Translations under genes and position numbers: made by a program | NCBI RefSeq assembly: GCF_000210895.1 | Contig: NC_015964.1 | Coordinates: forward strand, 1,137,501-1,201,500 | Origin: Haemophilus parainfluenzae T3T1 | GTDB taxonomy: Bacteria > Pseudomonadota > Gammaproteobacteria > Enterobacterales > Pasteurellaceae | Direction of reading: 5' to 3' | Length of the DNA stretch: 64,000 nucleotides | In this document: piece by piece, positions 46,485-55,911 of the stretch | Layout of the letters: every line of letters starts with the position of its first letter | How positions within the stretch are numbered: position 1 is the first letter of the stretch | The notes under the pieces: generated by a model | Database searches by the model: none | What the model saw: only the letters and a program-made list of their open reading frames with translations | What the model was told of the DNA's origin: nothing

Positions 46485-46892
46485 CTAGTACATTCTTGTA
46501 CGCTCACCCGGTTGGGCATATTGCACACGACCATAAAATGGGATAACAGAAGAATACCCAGGTACAGGCATTTGCTCTGATGAATCAGTTAAGTGAGGGT
46601 AAACATACATCACTAAATCAGGATTGGGTAAACGAGGGAAAAGGTTTTTCACCTCGTTTTCTGCTGTGCGGGTATAGGTTTGTTGCTCACGAGATGAAAC
46701 GTAATTTGGTGCATCAATAAGACGACCATTTGGTGTGCGATAAGATGTAATATTGCTATCATTACCACCTCTATTCCAAATATCTTTCATCGTTGCATCG
46801 CCTGTTGGCAATAAATCACCTTGAGACGTTGAGCAGCCAGTCAAAACACTACTTGCGGCTAAAATCACGCCCATCATCATTAAAACTTTCAT
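46485..46892 (-). CDS. Conjugative transfer lipoprotein, TIGR03751 (TraV-like)
   Basis: A 135-residue outer-membrane lipoprotein: signal peptide and lipobox LTGC at about residue 20. The mature part (YRTPNGRLIDAPNYVSSREQ and MPVPGYSSVIPFYGR) fits the ICE TraV-like family that joins the TraB/TraK core. It lies 15 bases upstream of traC. Confidence 0.88.
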   Translation of the reverse strand: MKVLMMMGVILAASSVLTGCSTSQGDLLPTGDATMKDIWNRGGNDSNITSYRTPNGRLIDAPNYVSSREQQTYTRTAENEVKNLFPRLPNPDLVMYVYPHLTDSSEQMPVPGYSSVIPFYGRVQYAQPGERTRMY

Positions 46893-46901
46893 TATTGCTC
46901 C

Positions 46902-48302
46902 TTAATCCAAGTTAGATTGTCTTGAGGCTTGTCCGTATTTCACTTTTCTAGACATGCGGTCATAATCAATATCAATTTGTTTTTCGATGTGTACAGCCAC
47001 TTCTTTACCCGGTGGAACATATACCGCATCAAACATTTGGCCATAACGCTGGCGGAACCAGTCTGCAGTTTCTCTCAAACCGCCACCTAACGCTTGACCA
47101 AGAATATACTTACCGTTATTACCCGTTACCGCACCAATTACTGCACCGCCATCAACCACTGTTGTTGATTGAGATGATGATAAGCCTTGTGCAGCTGCGG
47201 AAGCCCCCGTTAAGAAAAAGTTGGTTGTTAGATATTCCGGAGCATTCGTTCTGCGTTCTCCAGGAATGCAAGGCACACCGTGCGGATCAGATAACCAGCC
47301 AATTTTATTGTTAGAATCATCCGTTGAAACAATGCGCCCATCGCTAAATACAAAAGTTAAGCTTTTCACATCACCACGTACACAAGATAGCGTCCAGTCA
47401 CCGCTTGCGGTTCCAGAGACAATTGCGCCTTCAATATCCGGCAGTTCAATACCATTTGCAATTAAGTTATCTCGACCGATAAGCAATTTAAACGGATAAG
47501 GCTCGGTCACATTATTATCAATCGGCACACGCCCAACAAGCGCAGTCATTGCAACAGAATTAGTTAAGGTAGAGTTAGCTGCAATTGTGAAAAATGGTGT
47601 AGCGGTATTAAATATTGCATTATTACCGGTACTAGATTGCAACCCATCATTCGATTTTCGGATGTCATTCACATTGTTATCGAAGGTTTTGGGAAAACCG
47701 ATTCCTGCACCATTTACACCAATACCTTGTAGAGCATTCCCTTGGCTGTCTGTAGTTGGCATATCACTAGGGTTCACCCAATTAATTCCCCCTCGAGTTT
47801 CAACCTGAGGGCCAGTTGTTGCTCCGTTTATTGGTAGAGGAGCATTGGGATTTGCCTGGGCATTTCCATTCCCTACAACTTGATTACCAGCTTGTACAAC
47901 CTGATCTTTTAACGCATTAATCTCATTAATTAACGCCCCTGTTTCTGCTTGTACCGCCTGTTGAATTTGATAATCCGTATTATTTGCTTGATTTTTTAAC
48001 TGCTCATTCTCTTTTACCAAGCGGTCATTTTGTAAAATCACTTCATCAAAGCGTTTGTTATTTTCCTTCACTTTACCAATAAGTGTTCTCACCGTATCTT
48101 TAGATGTATCACCCTCAAGCCCCATTGAGCGTAGCTCTTCCGGTGATAAATCTTTGAGAGAGAGATCTAAAGCATCTTCTTTTTTGGTTTCTGCTGTAGT
48201 TGTTGAGCTACTACCGGAGAAAAGAAATCCAGCCATCAGCGTCACGACAAGCGCGGTAATCCCACCAATAACATAGAACGCTTTATTTGCTTTCATTTGC
48301 AT
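46902..48302 (-). CDS. TraB-like core-complex protein, TIGR03752
   Basis: A 466-residue inner-membrane protein spanning the periplasm. One membrane segment at about residues 8-29, a coiled coil at about 80-135 (RFDEVILQNDRLVKENEQLK), a Pro/Asn/Gly linker, then a VirB10-like C-terminal domain. GGAGAG stands before the first ATG. It should link the inner-membrane ATPases to the outer-membrane core. Confidence 0.88.
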   Translation of the reverse strand: MQMKANKAFYVIGGITALVVTLMAGFLFSGSSSTTTAETKKEDALDLSLKDLSPEELRSMGLEGDTSKDTVRTLIGKVKENNKRFDEVILQNDRLVKENEQLKNQANNTDYQIQQAVQAETGALINEINALKDQVVQAGNQVVGNGNAQANPNAPLPINGATTGPQVETRGGINWVNPSDMPTTDSQGNALQGIGVNGAGIGFPKTFDNNVNDIRKSNDGLQSSTGNNAIFNTATPFFTIAANSTLTNSVAMTALVGRVPIDNNVTEPYPFKLLIGRDNLIANGIELPDIEGAIVSGTASGDWTLSCVRGDVKSLTFVFSDGRIVSTDDSNNKIGWLSDPHGVPCIPGERRTNAPEYLTTNFFLTGASAAAQGLSSSQSTTVVDGGAVIGAVTGNNGKYILGQALGGGLRETADWFRQRYGQMFDAVYVPPGKEVAVHIEKQIDIDYDRMSRKVKYGQASRQSNLD

Positions 48303-48312
48303 TGTTCTCTCC

Positions 48313-49182
48313 TTATTTCGTTTGAGTTGTCACTGTTGTGGTGACTTTTTTCAATTTTTTCGGTTTATATGAATTTGACTGAGGGATAACAGAATGATTA
48401 GGTGAACCTTCTGTCACAAGATATAACGTTGTGGTATCTTCAGGTGTACCATGCCCCCCAAGCCAATTATGCTGAAATGTTGCTGCATAAAATCGCCCTT
48501 GCAATTCTCGAGGATCTAAATCAATGCGAGATTGCCCCTGGTTTTGCAAGCGAACCGCAGTGACAACATACCCATCAAGTTGCCAGCTGAGTAATGGAGT
48601 AGCTCGCACAGGCAATGCAGGTAAGAGCGTTTTAAGCGGTGTAGGAAGGCGATGTGAAACTTGGCGCACACCTTCCAAAGGCTCAACTGTACGTAAAGGC
48701 GCATAAAACATTTGTGCGGCATAACGTGTTAATGCAGCTGGAGCGGGGAGTGCCGGACGCGCATTTGGCATTGGTTCGTTATATGCATTTGCATCTTGGC
48801 CATAAGCAGTTGTTTGTTTTTCAACTTTATTTTCATAAACAAAACGAATTGGCTCACTTGCATTGGCAACAGAATGCTTCGCTTGCACATCAAGTAAGAT
48901 TATTTCTCCGGTTGCAACATCCATAAGCTGTAAGCGTGTTTTTGGGAAATCTGCAGTTGCTTTTAAATAAACCGCACCGCCAGTTGATTGAATGCGAAGT
49001 TTGCTATCTAATTCAGGTGGATAACCTACTTTTACATTTTTATCTACGAATAGAATACGTTCTTTTTCGATTTGTAAGTCAATAGGTAACGGTTTGCGTG
49101 CCCATTTCATTAACACATCGGCAGATGCCGTCATTGGTGAAAAGATAAAAGCCGCGCTCAGTAACAAAGTGAGTTTTTTCAT
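48313..49182 (-). CDS. TraK-like periplasmic protein, TIGR03749
   Basis: A 289-residue exported protein with a signal peptide (about 1-21, ending ASA) of the secretin-like TraK type. LMKWARKPLPIDL and STGGAVYLKATADFP mark the family. It overlaps the upstream TraE-like gene by one base and forms the outer-membrane core with the TraB- and TraV-like proteins. Confidence 0.87.
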   Translation of the reverse strand: MKKLTLLLSAAFIFSPMTASADVLMKWARKPLPIDLQIEKERILFVDKNVKVGYPPELDSKLRIQSTGGAVYLKATADFPKTRLQLMDVATGEIILLDVQAKHSVANASEPIRFVYENKVEKQTTAYGQDANAYNEPMPNARPALPAPAALTRYAAQMFYAPLRTVEPLEGVRQVSHRLPTPLKTLLPALPVRATPLLSWQLDGYVVTAVRLQNQGQSRIDLDPRELQGRFYAATFQHNWLGGHGTPEDTTTLYLVTEGSPNHSVIPQSNSYKPKKLKKVTTTVTTQTK

Positions 49183-49826
49183 TATTGGTTATCCCCTTCT
49201 TTAAATTCTTTGGCTTCTAAACGTAATGGAATTGAGCTGTAGCAGTTAAATCCCAATCCCCAAGGGTTGTGTTGTAAATCTGTTTCCATGCGCACGATAT
49301 TGACCGGGAAGCGGGTTAAAACACGTTTTACTGGTTCATCTTTGAAATACTCATCTACACTTAAATCAAGATTAACCGTCCAGCTATCAGGGCTATGAAC
49401 AATCACACTATTATCTTTAAATCCACGTCCCACAATTTCATAAACACCACGTGCACGTTCACGTAATTCACCGTTAGATAAACGGTCATAGTAGTCTTTC
49501 TTCAAAAATTCTTGGCAACTTGGCGTAATAAAGGCTTTATTTCTTTCAATATTTAATTTGTATTCTTCCTCGCCATTCTCCATCCAGCGGTTTAACTGCT
49601 GGAAGGTTTGATAAGCAAAGGCATAAACGGTTGATTTTGGCACTTCCCACCAAGGGCGTTGACTTCCCGCACGTAAATCCGGTGGGTTATAAATCATTAA
49701 TCGACTTGGTGCGGTAAAAATAATGGCACATAGCACCAAACAAATCACAAGCAATGCACCGATAGCAATTCGCCCGGTCATGATTTCGCGATTTTTTTGA
49801 TGAACAATCCCTTTTAAGTTACTCAT
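49182..49826 (-). CDS. TraE-like protein, TIGR03746
   Basis: A 214-residue inner-membrane protein with one N-terminal membrane segment (about residues 17-39) and a VirB8-like periplasmic domain (VYAFAYQTFQQLNRWMENGE). A part of the channel scaffold. It lies 11 bases after the TraL-like gene. Confidence 0.88.
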   Translation of the reverse strand: MSNLKGIVHQKNREIMTGRIAIGALLVICLVLCAIIFTAPSRLMIYNPPDLRAGSQRPWWEVPKSTVYAFAYQTFQQLNRWMENGEEEYKLNIERNKAFITPSCQEFLKKDYYDRLSNGELRERARGVYEIVGRGFKDNSVIVHSPDSWTVNLDLSVDEYFKDEPVKRVLTRFPVNIVRMETDLQHNPWGLGFNCYSSIPLRLEAKEFKEGDNQ

Positions 49827-49837
49827 AATAAACTCTC

Positions 49838-50209
49838 TTATCTTTTAACTCGGCGAATAGACCAAGTGCCTTGACGGGAGATAAAGCGATTCCCCCCTAA
49901 TATTCCATCTAATTTAACCTCAATCATTCGATTCAAGTAGGCTTCCGGCTTACCTCGTTTAAGGCGCGCAATAATCACTTTGCCAATCACCACAGAAAGA
50001 ATGCAAAACAACATGGCAAGAGACGGAATTAACAACCAAAAATCAAAGCCTAAGGCAAAACAACAAAGGAGGCCAAGCACTGCACCTAAGATAAATCCCA
50101 TTGCTGCAGCCAACATAAATTCACTTACAGATAACCCGCCATACACACTCGATTCACGATTTAATCGAGTAGGAAGAAAGGGGATCGTTTGTTCTTTATC
50201 ACTTGACAT
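49838..50209 (-). CDS. TraL-like membrane protein, TIGR03750
   Basis: A 123-residue protein with two or three membrane segments in the middle (AAAMGFILGAVLGLLCCFAL and WLLIPSLAMLFCILSVVIG) and a basic C-terminus. N-terminal FLPTRLNRESSVYGGLSVSE is the family mark. It corresponds to VirB3/TraL in pilus assembly. Confidence 0.87.
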   Translation of the reverse strand: MSSDKEQTIPFLPTRLNRESSVYGGLSVSEFMLAAAMGFILGAVLGLLCCFALGFDFWLLIPSLAMLFCILSVVIGKVIIARLKRGKPEAYLNRMIEVKLDGILGGNRFISRQGTWSIRRVKR

Positions 50210-50228
50210 CTTGACCTCACAGAGATAA

Positions 50229-50630
50229 TTAAAACAGACCGATAGCCAATTTCACCAACCAGAGGCTGAAGAAAATTAAAATGAAACCAAGAATAAGAGC
50301 GATAATAAATGGGCCCCATCCTTTTTTGTCATTTTCGTCAGTCGCTGCGTTATAGGTTTTAATTAATGCTTTAACCACTGTCATGATTGACCATGCTGCA
50401 AATAAAATTGCACACAAGGTTGCCAATGATTTAGCAACAAGATAGATAATTTCCATCGGGTCTTTGGTATTACTATCTACGCCTGGGATTTTAAAATCAG
50501 GGATTTTAGAGGCATTGATACCATTACCACCGCCTGTAGCAAACGCATTTTCAACGGATAACCAAAGTAAAGTTACTACCGCAAGAAAACGACTTGAAAC
50601 ATTCTGAAAGAAGGATTTAATCAACTTCAT
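50229..50630 (-). CDS. ICE membrane protein TIGR03745, pilin-like
   Basis: A 133-residue exported protein: signal peptide (about residues 1-31, ending AFA) followed by Gly-rich ATGGGNGINASKIP and two membrane segments, the size and layout of TraA/VirB2 pilins. The mature protein could be the pilus subunit; this is inferred from layout and position. Confidence 0.85.
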   Translation of the reverse strand: MKLIKSFFQNVSSRFLAVVTLLWLSVENAFATGGGNGINASKIPDFKIPGVDSNTKDPMEIIYLVAKSLATLCAILFAAWSIMTVVKALIKTYNAATDENDKKGWGPFIIALILGFILIFFSLWLVKLAIGLF

Positions 50631-50649
50631 GAGATGTCCTTATGGTTTG

Positions 50650-50895
50650 TTAAATAAAAAAGCTGACAACACATATAATTAATGCTGCGCCCCATAGAAT
50701 CAGTTTAAAGAATGACCAAATATCACCGTCGTTCACCATGCCTTTGTAGCCATGATTAGTTGCCCACATATACGCAAGCAATAATACGACAACCAAAATA
50801 ATGGCCAGCATGATTTTCAGTTTTAGCGGGTCTAAACCACTTACAGTATAAAAACTGTCTAATGGTGAAACAGAAGGGAAATTAGCGTTACTCAT
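50650..50895 (-). CDS. ICE membrane protein TIGR03758 (DUF3262)
   Basis: An 81-residue protein with two membrane segments (about 28-45 and 63-80) around a short loop. It is conserved in this position in PFGI-1-class ICEs; its role is probably pilus-related but unknown. Confidence 0.82.
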   Translation of the reverse strand: MSNANFPSVSPLDSFYTVSGLDPLKLKIMLAIILVVVLLLAYMWATNHGYKGMVNDGDIWSFFKLILWGAALIICVVSFFI

Positions 50896-50898
50896 CTG

Positions 50899-51219
50899 CT
50901 ATTGACTCCGAAGATTGAGATAATCTTCTTTTAAGTTACGAATAGCTTTAGGATTTCTAGGGATTGCCCGGGAAGGGTTAATATATTGCTTAATCCCTGC
51001 CTGTACCGTAGCAATATCTTGATGTGCTGAAGCGTAATCAAAATATTCACGACTTTTCGCAGAAACCTTTGCACTTGCAGCTGCTCGCTGTAATGAGAGT
51101 TTTGCTGCATCCAACTGTTTAATTGCTTGCGCTAAATGCTCTTGCTCTGTTGCTTGAGCACTTATAGCGCCAAACAATACCCCTATTGCTAGAGATAAAC
51201 TGAAAATATTTTTAGTCAC
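50899..51219 (-). CDS. RAQPRD-family periplasmic ICE protein
   Basis: A 106-residue exported protein. The GTG at 51219 is chosen as start because AAGGAG lies 6 bases before it and the product then begins with a signal peptide (MTKNIFSLSLAIGVLF, cleaved near SAQA). The family motif is near the end as SRAIPRNP, a variant of RAQPRD. First gene of the pilin-to-TraG operon. Confidence 0.82.
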   Translation of the reverse strand: MTKNIFSLSLAIGVLFGAISAQATEQEHLAQAIKQLDAAKLSLQRAAASAKVSAKSREYFDYASAHQDIATVQAGIKQYINPSRAIPRNPKAIRNLKEDYLNLRSQ

Positions 51220-51324
51220 GGAGAACTCCTTACTTGAAACAGATTCCAAGCAAAGAGTGCCAAAGAAGAGAGGGAAATTTAATGAGAAACTCTTTTTAAA
51301 TTCAAAACAGTTTTTAGTGATAAA

Positions 51325-51362
51325 AAAGGGCGCTTATTCTTGGAAAAATAAGCACCCATAAT
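51325..51362 (-). terminator. Terminator downstream of TIGR03747 gene
   Basis: Minus strand GGGTGCTTATT / AATAAGCGCCC followed by TTTTTT, 18 bases past the stop of the upstream gene. Confidence 0.8.
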
Positions 51363-51379
51363 GACAACATAGAGGAATA

Positions 51380-52066
51380 TTAAAGGTATTTTTTAAAGCT
51401 TGCTGCCGTTACACAGATGGATAGGCCAAATAGAAATGCAGCTGGCACCAAAATTATATTCGGGTAAATAGAAATTGGGATAGAAAGATACAATACCCAT
51501 GCCGACAACATAATCGGGCCAATTAATCGACGTGCATGATGATAAAGAAAACTAGACTCTCTGCCTGCACCAAATTTACGACGGTCACGCATCATTAACC
51601 CTTCAGTAAAGCCCGCAAATGCGGCTAACAAAAAGAGTGGGGAAGTAAAAACAATCACTACAAGTCGAATAACAAAGGTGATAAAAACATAAATCACTGA
51701 CTCAATATATGCTCGCCCATAATGATACACCCACAAACCTACGCCACTATGCTCACGAGGGTTGGCTAACCAATCTTTTACACCTGTTTTCACAAAAAGC
51801 CATTCATGTAATGACAAAATAAGACCTTCAGCCAGCTCTTTTGGAGAATGATAGAAAAGACCTCTCGTTAGACTATCAGAAAGCCATCCAAGCTCAGTTA
51901 GCATCATTTTTTGACTGTGTAAATGACCTTCTTCAGGCCATAAAAATGCAATACCTAACCATTCAAGAATAATGCTCAAAATCAGGGAACCCAATAAGGC
52001 GGCTAATACCGCATTAATGTAGTAAAAAAGACCCTTTTTCTTTTTTTTGACTTGTTGTTCTGCCAT
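51380..52066 (-). CDS. ICE membrane protein TIGR03747 (DUF4400)
   Basis: A 228-residue inner-membrane protein with four to five membrane segments and a central cytoplasmic or periplasmic region (YHSPKELAEGLILSLHEWLF). DUF4400-type proteins lie beside TraD in SXT- and PFGI-type elements. Its start shares a base with the preceding stop. Role in coupling is inferred from position. Confidence 0.85.
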   Translation of the reverse strand: MAEQQVKKKKKGLFYYINAVLAALLGSLILSIILEWLGIAFLWPEEGHLHSQKMMLTELGWLSDSLTRGLFYHSPKELAEGLILSLHEWLFVKTGVKDWLANPREHSGVGLWVYHYGRAYIESVIYVFITFVIRLVVIVFTSPLFLLAAFAGFTEGLMMRDRRKFGAGRESSFLYHHARRLIGPIMLSAWVLYLSIPISIYPNIILVPAAFLFGLSICVTAASFKKYL

Positions 52067-52401
52067 TACTGTAATGTTCCCGCTGGAGATAATTTACAGT
52101 GAAAGAAAAGATAACCTTTTACTTCACCGTCTAAAAAAATTTGAATTGCCTGGATGCCATTTTCAGATTTTTTTACATCATTAGCCGTCCAAAGTGAGAT
52201 GCCTTTATTCGCATACTTTTTCGCAAATTCATGTGTGGTATAACGCTGATTATTCCAATCTTCCAAATAAGGCAAAAAGTAATTAAGTAATTCATCTGCA
52301 TTTTCTAGCCCACAAGAACAGCTAGTGACTGAATTGAAATCTACGCTCATATCCGGAATATCAAGCAAGTTCATATCCGGCTGATTAATCATCTGTGTCA
52401 T
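52066..52401 (-). CDS. Hypothetical protein overlapping traD end
   Basis: A 111-residue soluble protein (MTQMINQPDMNLLD...) with a CSCG pair and FAKKYANKGISLWTANDV. The ATG at 52401, 8 bases after GAGGA inside traD, is preferred; a second ATG lies three codons on. It overlaps traD by 17 bases, so translation is coupled. Function unknown. Confidence 0.6.
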   Translation of the reverse strand: MTQMINQPDMNLLDIPDMSVDFNSVTSCSCGLENADELLNYFLPYLEDWNNQRYTTHEFAKKYANKGISLWTANDVKKSENGIQAIQIFLDGEVKGYLFFHCKLSPAGTLQ

Positions 52402-54634
52402 CAAAATCATCCTCATCTGTATCATCATTCTGATCAATATCTTCATCTTCCATATCTTCAGCAACTGGAGTATCAACATCCCCGAAAAGCATTTCTTCTC
52501 CTGCGTGTGAAGGTGCTCGATTTAATGACATTGACTGAAAAGCGGTTGCTATATCTTGACTTGGCGCATAATCAGAAAATGCAGATTGCCACCAATTTGG
52601 AGAAATATGGTAGTTTTTACGCATGTAAGCTGTTAATTCTTGGAGTGACTCCGGCATCACATCATCTTTATCAACCGCAGGTAAAGGCATTCTTAATTTA
52701 TAAAGCGTACTTCCCTCAAGAAGGGCAAATGCCTGACCTTTTGGTAGATTTGTAATATGTGCTGGCGATAACATTGGCACCATTTTTTCAGAAATACGTT
52801 CACCAGTATTAGACGTAAACGCCTTGCCATCATCCGGATTGCTGTTATCTGTCGTACTTGATGTCACCATGCTTTGATAAATTGTGACATCGTTGAGCTG
52901 ACGCGTTAAAAACTCTGCAGTGGCCGGCTCTTTTACCCGGAACATTAAAAGTGTATTGAAGTTACCTGTTGTTTGTCCCGTTTTCGCTTTACTTCCAATA
53001 CGAGCTTCAATATCTGAAAGTGTTTGAGTATAGGCTGTTACCTGCATTCCCGCACCACGACCTTTATTGATAAGGGGAATAAATTCATCACCCATTAATT
53101 CATTAAATTCATCGCAATGAAGGTTGATTTTAGGTGGTTTACTTTTAGTTTTAAATACATCCGGTAAACCCTCATCTACACCAAATTTATAAATATGACC
53201 AGCCATTGATACTAAATCAGCAAACATACTATTACCCACAGCTGCAGCCACGGTCGCATCGGATAATGCATCCAATCCAACATAGACAATTCCTCTTTTG
53301 CGAATAATAGATTCCCAATCAAAGATAGGGCGCTCATCATGAATATCAGTGTAATCAGGCGAGAGAAGCTCAGCAGTTTTACCTGTTGTGAGTTTTTCAA
53401 GTAACGGTAAAAGCGATGCCACAATTTTATCAAAATAGGTTTTATCGTAACGTACCGCACTTGATAACCCTTCAAGTACAGGGTCAAAAATCTTATTCTC
53501 TAAAATATATTGGTTAATAACAGCAATCAGTGGTCTATCTTTCATCGAGAACGGTAAGTTTTTTACATCTAAGTTAGCCGCAACCGAAGCCAAAGTTGGC
53601 CATATTTTCTTATCTATAGCATCGAAATGAAGTTTGGCATAATCTAAGAAAAGCGCATCAATATTTTGCACAAAACGAGAGATTTGCACATAATCCGGGC
53701 GTTTTCCCATTTCAACCAATGCACGGGAGACAATATTCACAAAACGCCACGCAAACTCTTTAAATGCTGCGCTATTTCCCGCACCACTTAATTGCCCGGA
53801 AATACGTCCTGCCACCTCTGAAATTCGACCAAATCGACCAACCGGGTTATAACGAGCAGATATTTCAGGATGACCTAGATGAAATACATAAAATTCATTT
53901 TCACGCCCCGCACGTTTCGCTTCGGCATACATTCGTTTTAACATATCTGGGTCGCCTTTCGGATCGAAAAAGACAACCACTTCACGCTCTTCAGGTGTTT
54001 TACCTCGATGTATATCTTGTGTCACAAGCACTTCAGCAAAACGCGTTTTTCCTACACCAGTCGTACCAAATACTAAGGTATGACCGCCACGGTCGCCTAA
54101 TGGAAGCATAATATCGCGTTCATTCGGCTCTACACCATGCATTACTGGAATACCGCCAACTGGCGGTAGCGGTCTTACTGGATTTAATGGAGAGTCCATT
54201 GAAGTGAGTCGAGATAACCAATTATCATGCACTTTTTCATAATCACGAGCGGCTTTAAACCACTTTCCATTTTTCCAATAAATTTGCCCATTTGCAGAGA
54301 AGCAGTCATAAAGACGTTGCGTATGCTTAGGCTCCCATTCAAAGCCTCGCCCTAAGAACAAGGCTTTTTTACTTACAGGAATTTGACGACTGGTCAAGGC
54401 ATAGTGTGGGAGTCTGCGTAAATTGCGGTGATAGCGTACAATTTCCATGCCTTGACGAAAACGCATAACTCCCATACCTGCGAAAGCTGCGCCTAATCCA
54501 TATCCAATAAGAGGATTTAATGCGAGCGACCAAGGCGCACCGCAACAAACAAAAGCACAAGTACCATGGACGGCAGCTGGGAAAAACTCAACTGGCGGTC
54601 TAAGCAAGCCTTCTAAAACGTGTTTTTGACTCAT
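52385..54634 (-). CDS. traD: Conjugative coupling factor TraD (TIGR03743)
   Basis: A 749-residue type IV coupling ATPase that brings the relaxase-DNA complex to the channel. Walker A is FGTTGVGKTRFAEV at about residue 190 and Walker B-like INLHCDEFNEL at about 505. One or two membrane segments lie near residues 20-60. The C-terminus is extremely acidic (about 25 Asp/Glu in the last 35 residues). It overlaps its neighbours on both sides. Confidence 0.94.
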   Translation of the reverse strand: MSQKHVLEGLLRPPVEFFPAAVHGTCAFVCCGAPWSLALNPLIGYGLGAAFAGMGVMRFRQGMEIVRYHRNLRRLPHYALTSRQIPVSKKALFLGRGFEWEPKHTQRLYDCFSANGQIYWKNGKWFKAARDYEKVHDNWLSRLTSMDSPLNPVRPLPPVGGIPVMHGVEPNERDIMLPLGDRGGHTLVFGTTGVGKTRFAEVLVTQDIHRGKTPEEREVVVFFDPKGDPDMLKRMYAEAKRAGRENEFYVFHLGHPEISARYNPVGRFGRISEVAGRISGQLSGAGNSAAFKEFAWRFVNIVSRALVEMGKRPDYVQISRFVQNIDALFLDYAKLHFDAIDKKIWPTLASVAANLDVKNLPFSMKDRPLIAVINQYILENKIFDPVLEGLSSAVRYDKTYFDKIVASLLPLLEKLTTGKTAELLSPDYTDIHDERPIFDWESIIRKRGIVYVGLDALSDATVAAAVGNSMFADLVSMAGHIYKFGVDEGLPDVFKTKSKPPKINLHCDEFNELMGDEFIPLINKGRGAGMQVTAYTQTLSDIEARIGSKAKTGQTTGNFNTLLMFRVKEPATAEFLTRQLNDVTIYQSMVTSSTTDNSNPDDGKAFTSNTGERISEKMVPMLSPAHITNLPKGQAFALLEGSTLYKLRMPLPAVDKDDVMPESLQELTAYMRKNYHISPNWWQSAFSDYAPSQDIATAFQSMSLNRAPSHAGEEMLFGDVDTPVAEDMEDEDIDQNDDTDEDDFDDTDD

Positions 54635-55137
54635 TGCGACAATCCTTCTGAAGTCAATAAAGCAGGGTAGTGAGCAAGATTCAATCTTGAAGCTAAGTCA
54701 TCCCCTGGCGTTGGCATTAAGGTTAAATCCGGTGCTAATTGGCGTAACTCACTTAATTCGTTTGTTGTTTTAACGCTTACTACAAGTCCCATTGCACCAA
54801 TTTTTTTAAGGTAATTATAATTAGCGTGTAGCCAATTTTTAGATAAGTTATCTGTTCCAATAAGAAAAATAGGCAACATTCCAGGAAGATTCATTCGAAC
54901 TGGTTGTATTTGGCCCGGTGTCATTCTATGTGAGATAACAGGTAAAATATCCGCTTCGGTCAATGTTGAAGGAACGCTATTAGGGTAGGCTTGAACCATT
55001 GATTCATCCGGTTGTAATGCTTCATAAAAACGGACTGCACTTTCTCCGCCAAAATCACCAATAACTTTTAATTCAGCTTGCGCCTGAACTACTGCTCCTA
55101 AGCAGACCAAAGAAAGGAAAAAGGATTTGTACTGCAT
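54631..55137 (-). CDS. ICE protein TIGR03765 (PFL_4695 family)
   Basis: A 168-residue exported protein with signal peptide (about 1-21) and family segments MTPGQIQPVRMNLPGMLPIFLIGTDNLS-type (split here: IQPVRMNLPGMLPIF, then IGTDNLSKNWL). It overlaps the traD start by 4 bases. Periplasmic, role unknown. Confidence 0.83.
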   Translation of the reverse strand: MQYKSFFLSLVCLGAVVQAQAELKVIGDFGGESAVRFYEALQPDESMVQAYPNSVPSTLTEADILPVISHRMTPGQIQPVRMNLPGMLPIFLIGTDNLSKNWLHANYNYLKKIGAMGLVVSVKTTNELSELRQLAPDLTLMPTPGDDLASRLNLAHYPALLTSEGLSQ

Positions 55138-55152
55138 AATTCTGTTCTCGTA

Positions 55153-55911
55153 TTAATTGGTTGGATTTTGCCAACGAATAGCTTGTTGATTTGTTTGATT
55201 TGACGCTGGCTCAACCCAACGCATAGCGGTTTCTGTTGGAGAAACCCAATGTAAATTGGCTGGTAATGGTTTATTCTCAATTTGATAACGTGGTGATACT
55301 GAAGGGCGCTGGAAGTTAGCTATTTGTTTACTGACATTAAAACGCTCACTTTGATAAACAAGAAAGCCTTGTACCGACATTCCTTTTTTCATCCCGTTGC
55401 GCTTCATGTTTAGAATATCTTCACGTGTTGCTCTACCTTGTAGCGCTCGATGTAAACCATCTATACCGATATTATGAGCAAGATATAAATTTTCATGGGA
55501 TGGTTTTATGCCTCGCTCAAAAAACTGATTAATATGCCATCTCGCATAAAGTGCGGTTGCTAAAGTGTTTATCTGATTATTTTTGCGCGGGTCAAAAGGC
55601 GTATCTCGATTATAACGGGTGATCAGCGTCATCCCTAAAGCACGTCCCTCATCTGTTGTGGCAAGCCAATTCCAAGTGCCCCGGGTAAATTGCCCCACAC
55701 CGGTTGCCCCGGTTGGGGAAACATTTCCATACCACCCATCTTCAATTTTTACTAACCCACGTAGCATCGCTTCATCGACTTGGTAGCGATTAGATGCATC
55801 TTTAATATAGCCATCAATATCAGTTCCAAAGCCATTAAATGCAACGGAGTGAGTCGCAACTCCAAGACCGATTAAGCTAAATACGATTTTTAATAGACGA
55901 TTTGTTGCCAT
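55153..55911 (-). CDS. Lytic transglycosylase (SLT domain)
   Basis: A 252-residue periplasmic enzyme that cleaves peptidoglycan to let the mating channel through. Signal peptide about 1-24. The SLT core has the catalytic Glu in LVKIEDGWYGNVSPTGATGV, followed by GQFTRGTWNWLA. It overlaps the next upstream gene by 22 bases. It is the second wall-cutting enzyme of this ICE, besides the lysozyme-fused TIGR03755 protein. Confidence 0.87.
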   Translation of the reverse strand: MATNRLLKIVFSLIGLGVATHSVAFNGFGTDIDGYIKDASNRYQVDEAMLRGLVKIEDGWYGNVSPTGATGVGQFTRGTWNWLATTDEGRALGMTLITRYNRDTPFDPRKNNQINTLATALYARWHINQFFERGIKPSHENLYLAHNIGIDGLHRALQGRATREDILNMKRNGMKKGMSVQGFLVYQSERFNVSKQIANFQRPSVSPRYQIENKPLPANLHWVSPTETAMRWVEPASNQTNQQAIRWQNPTN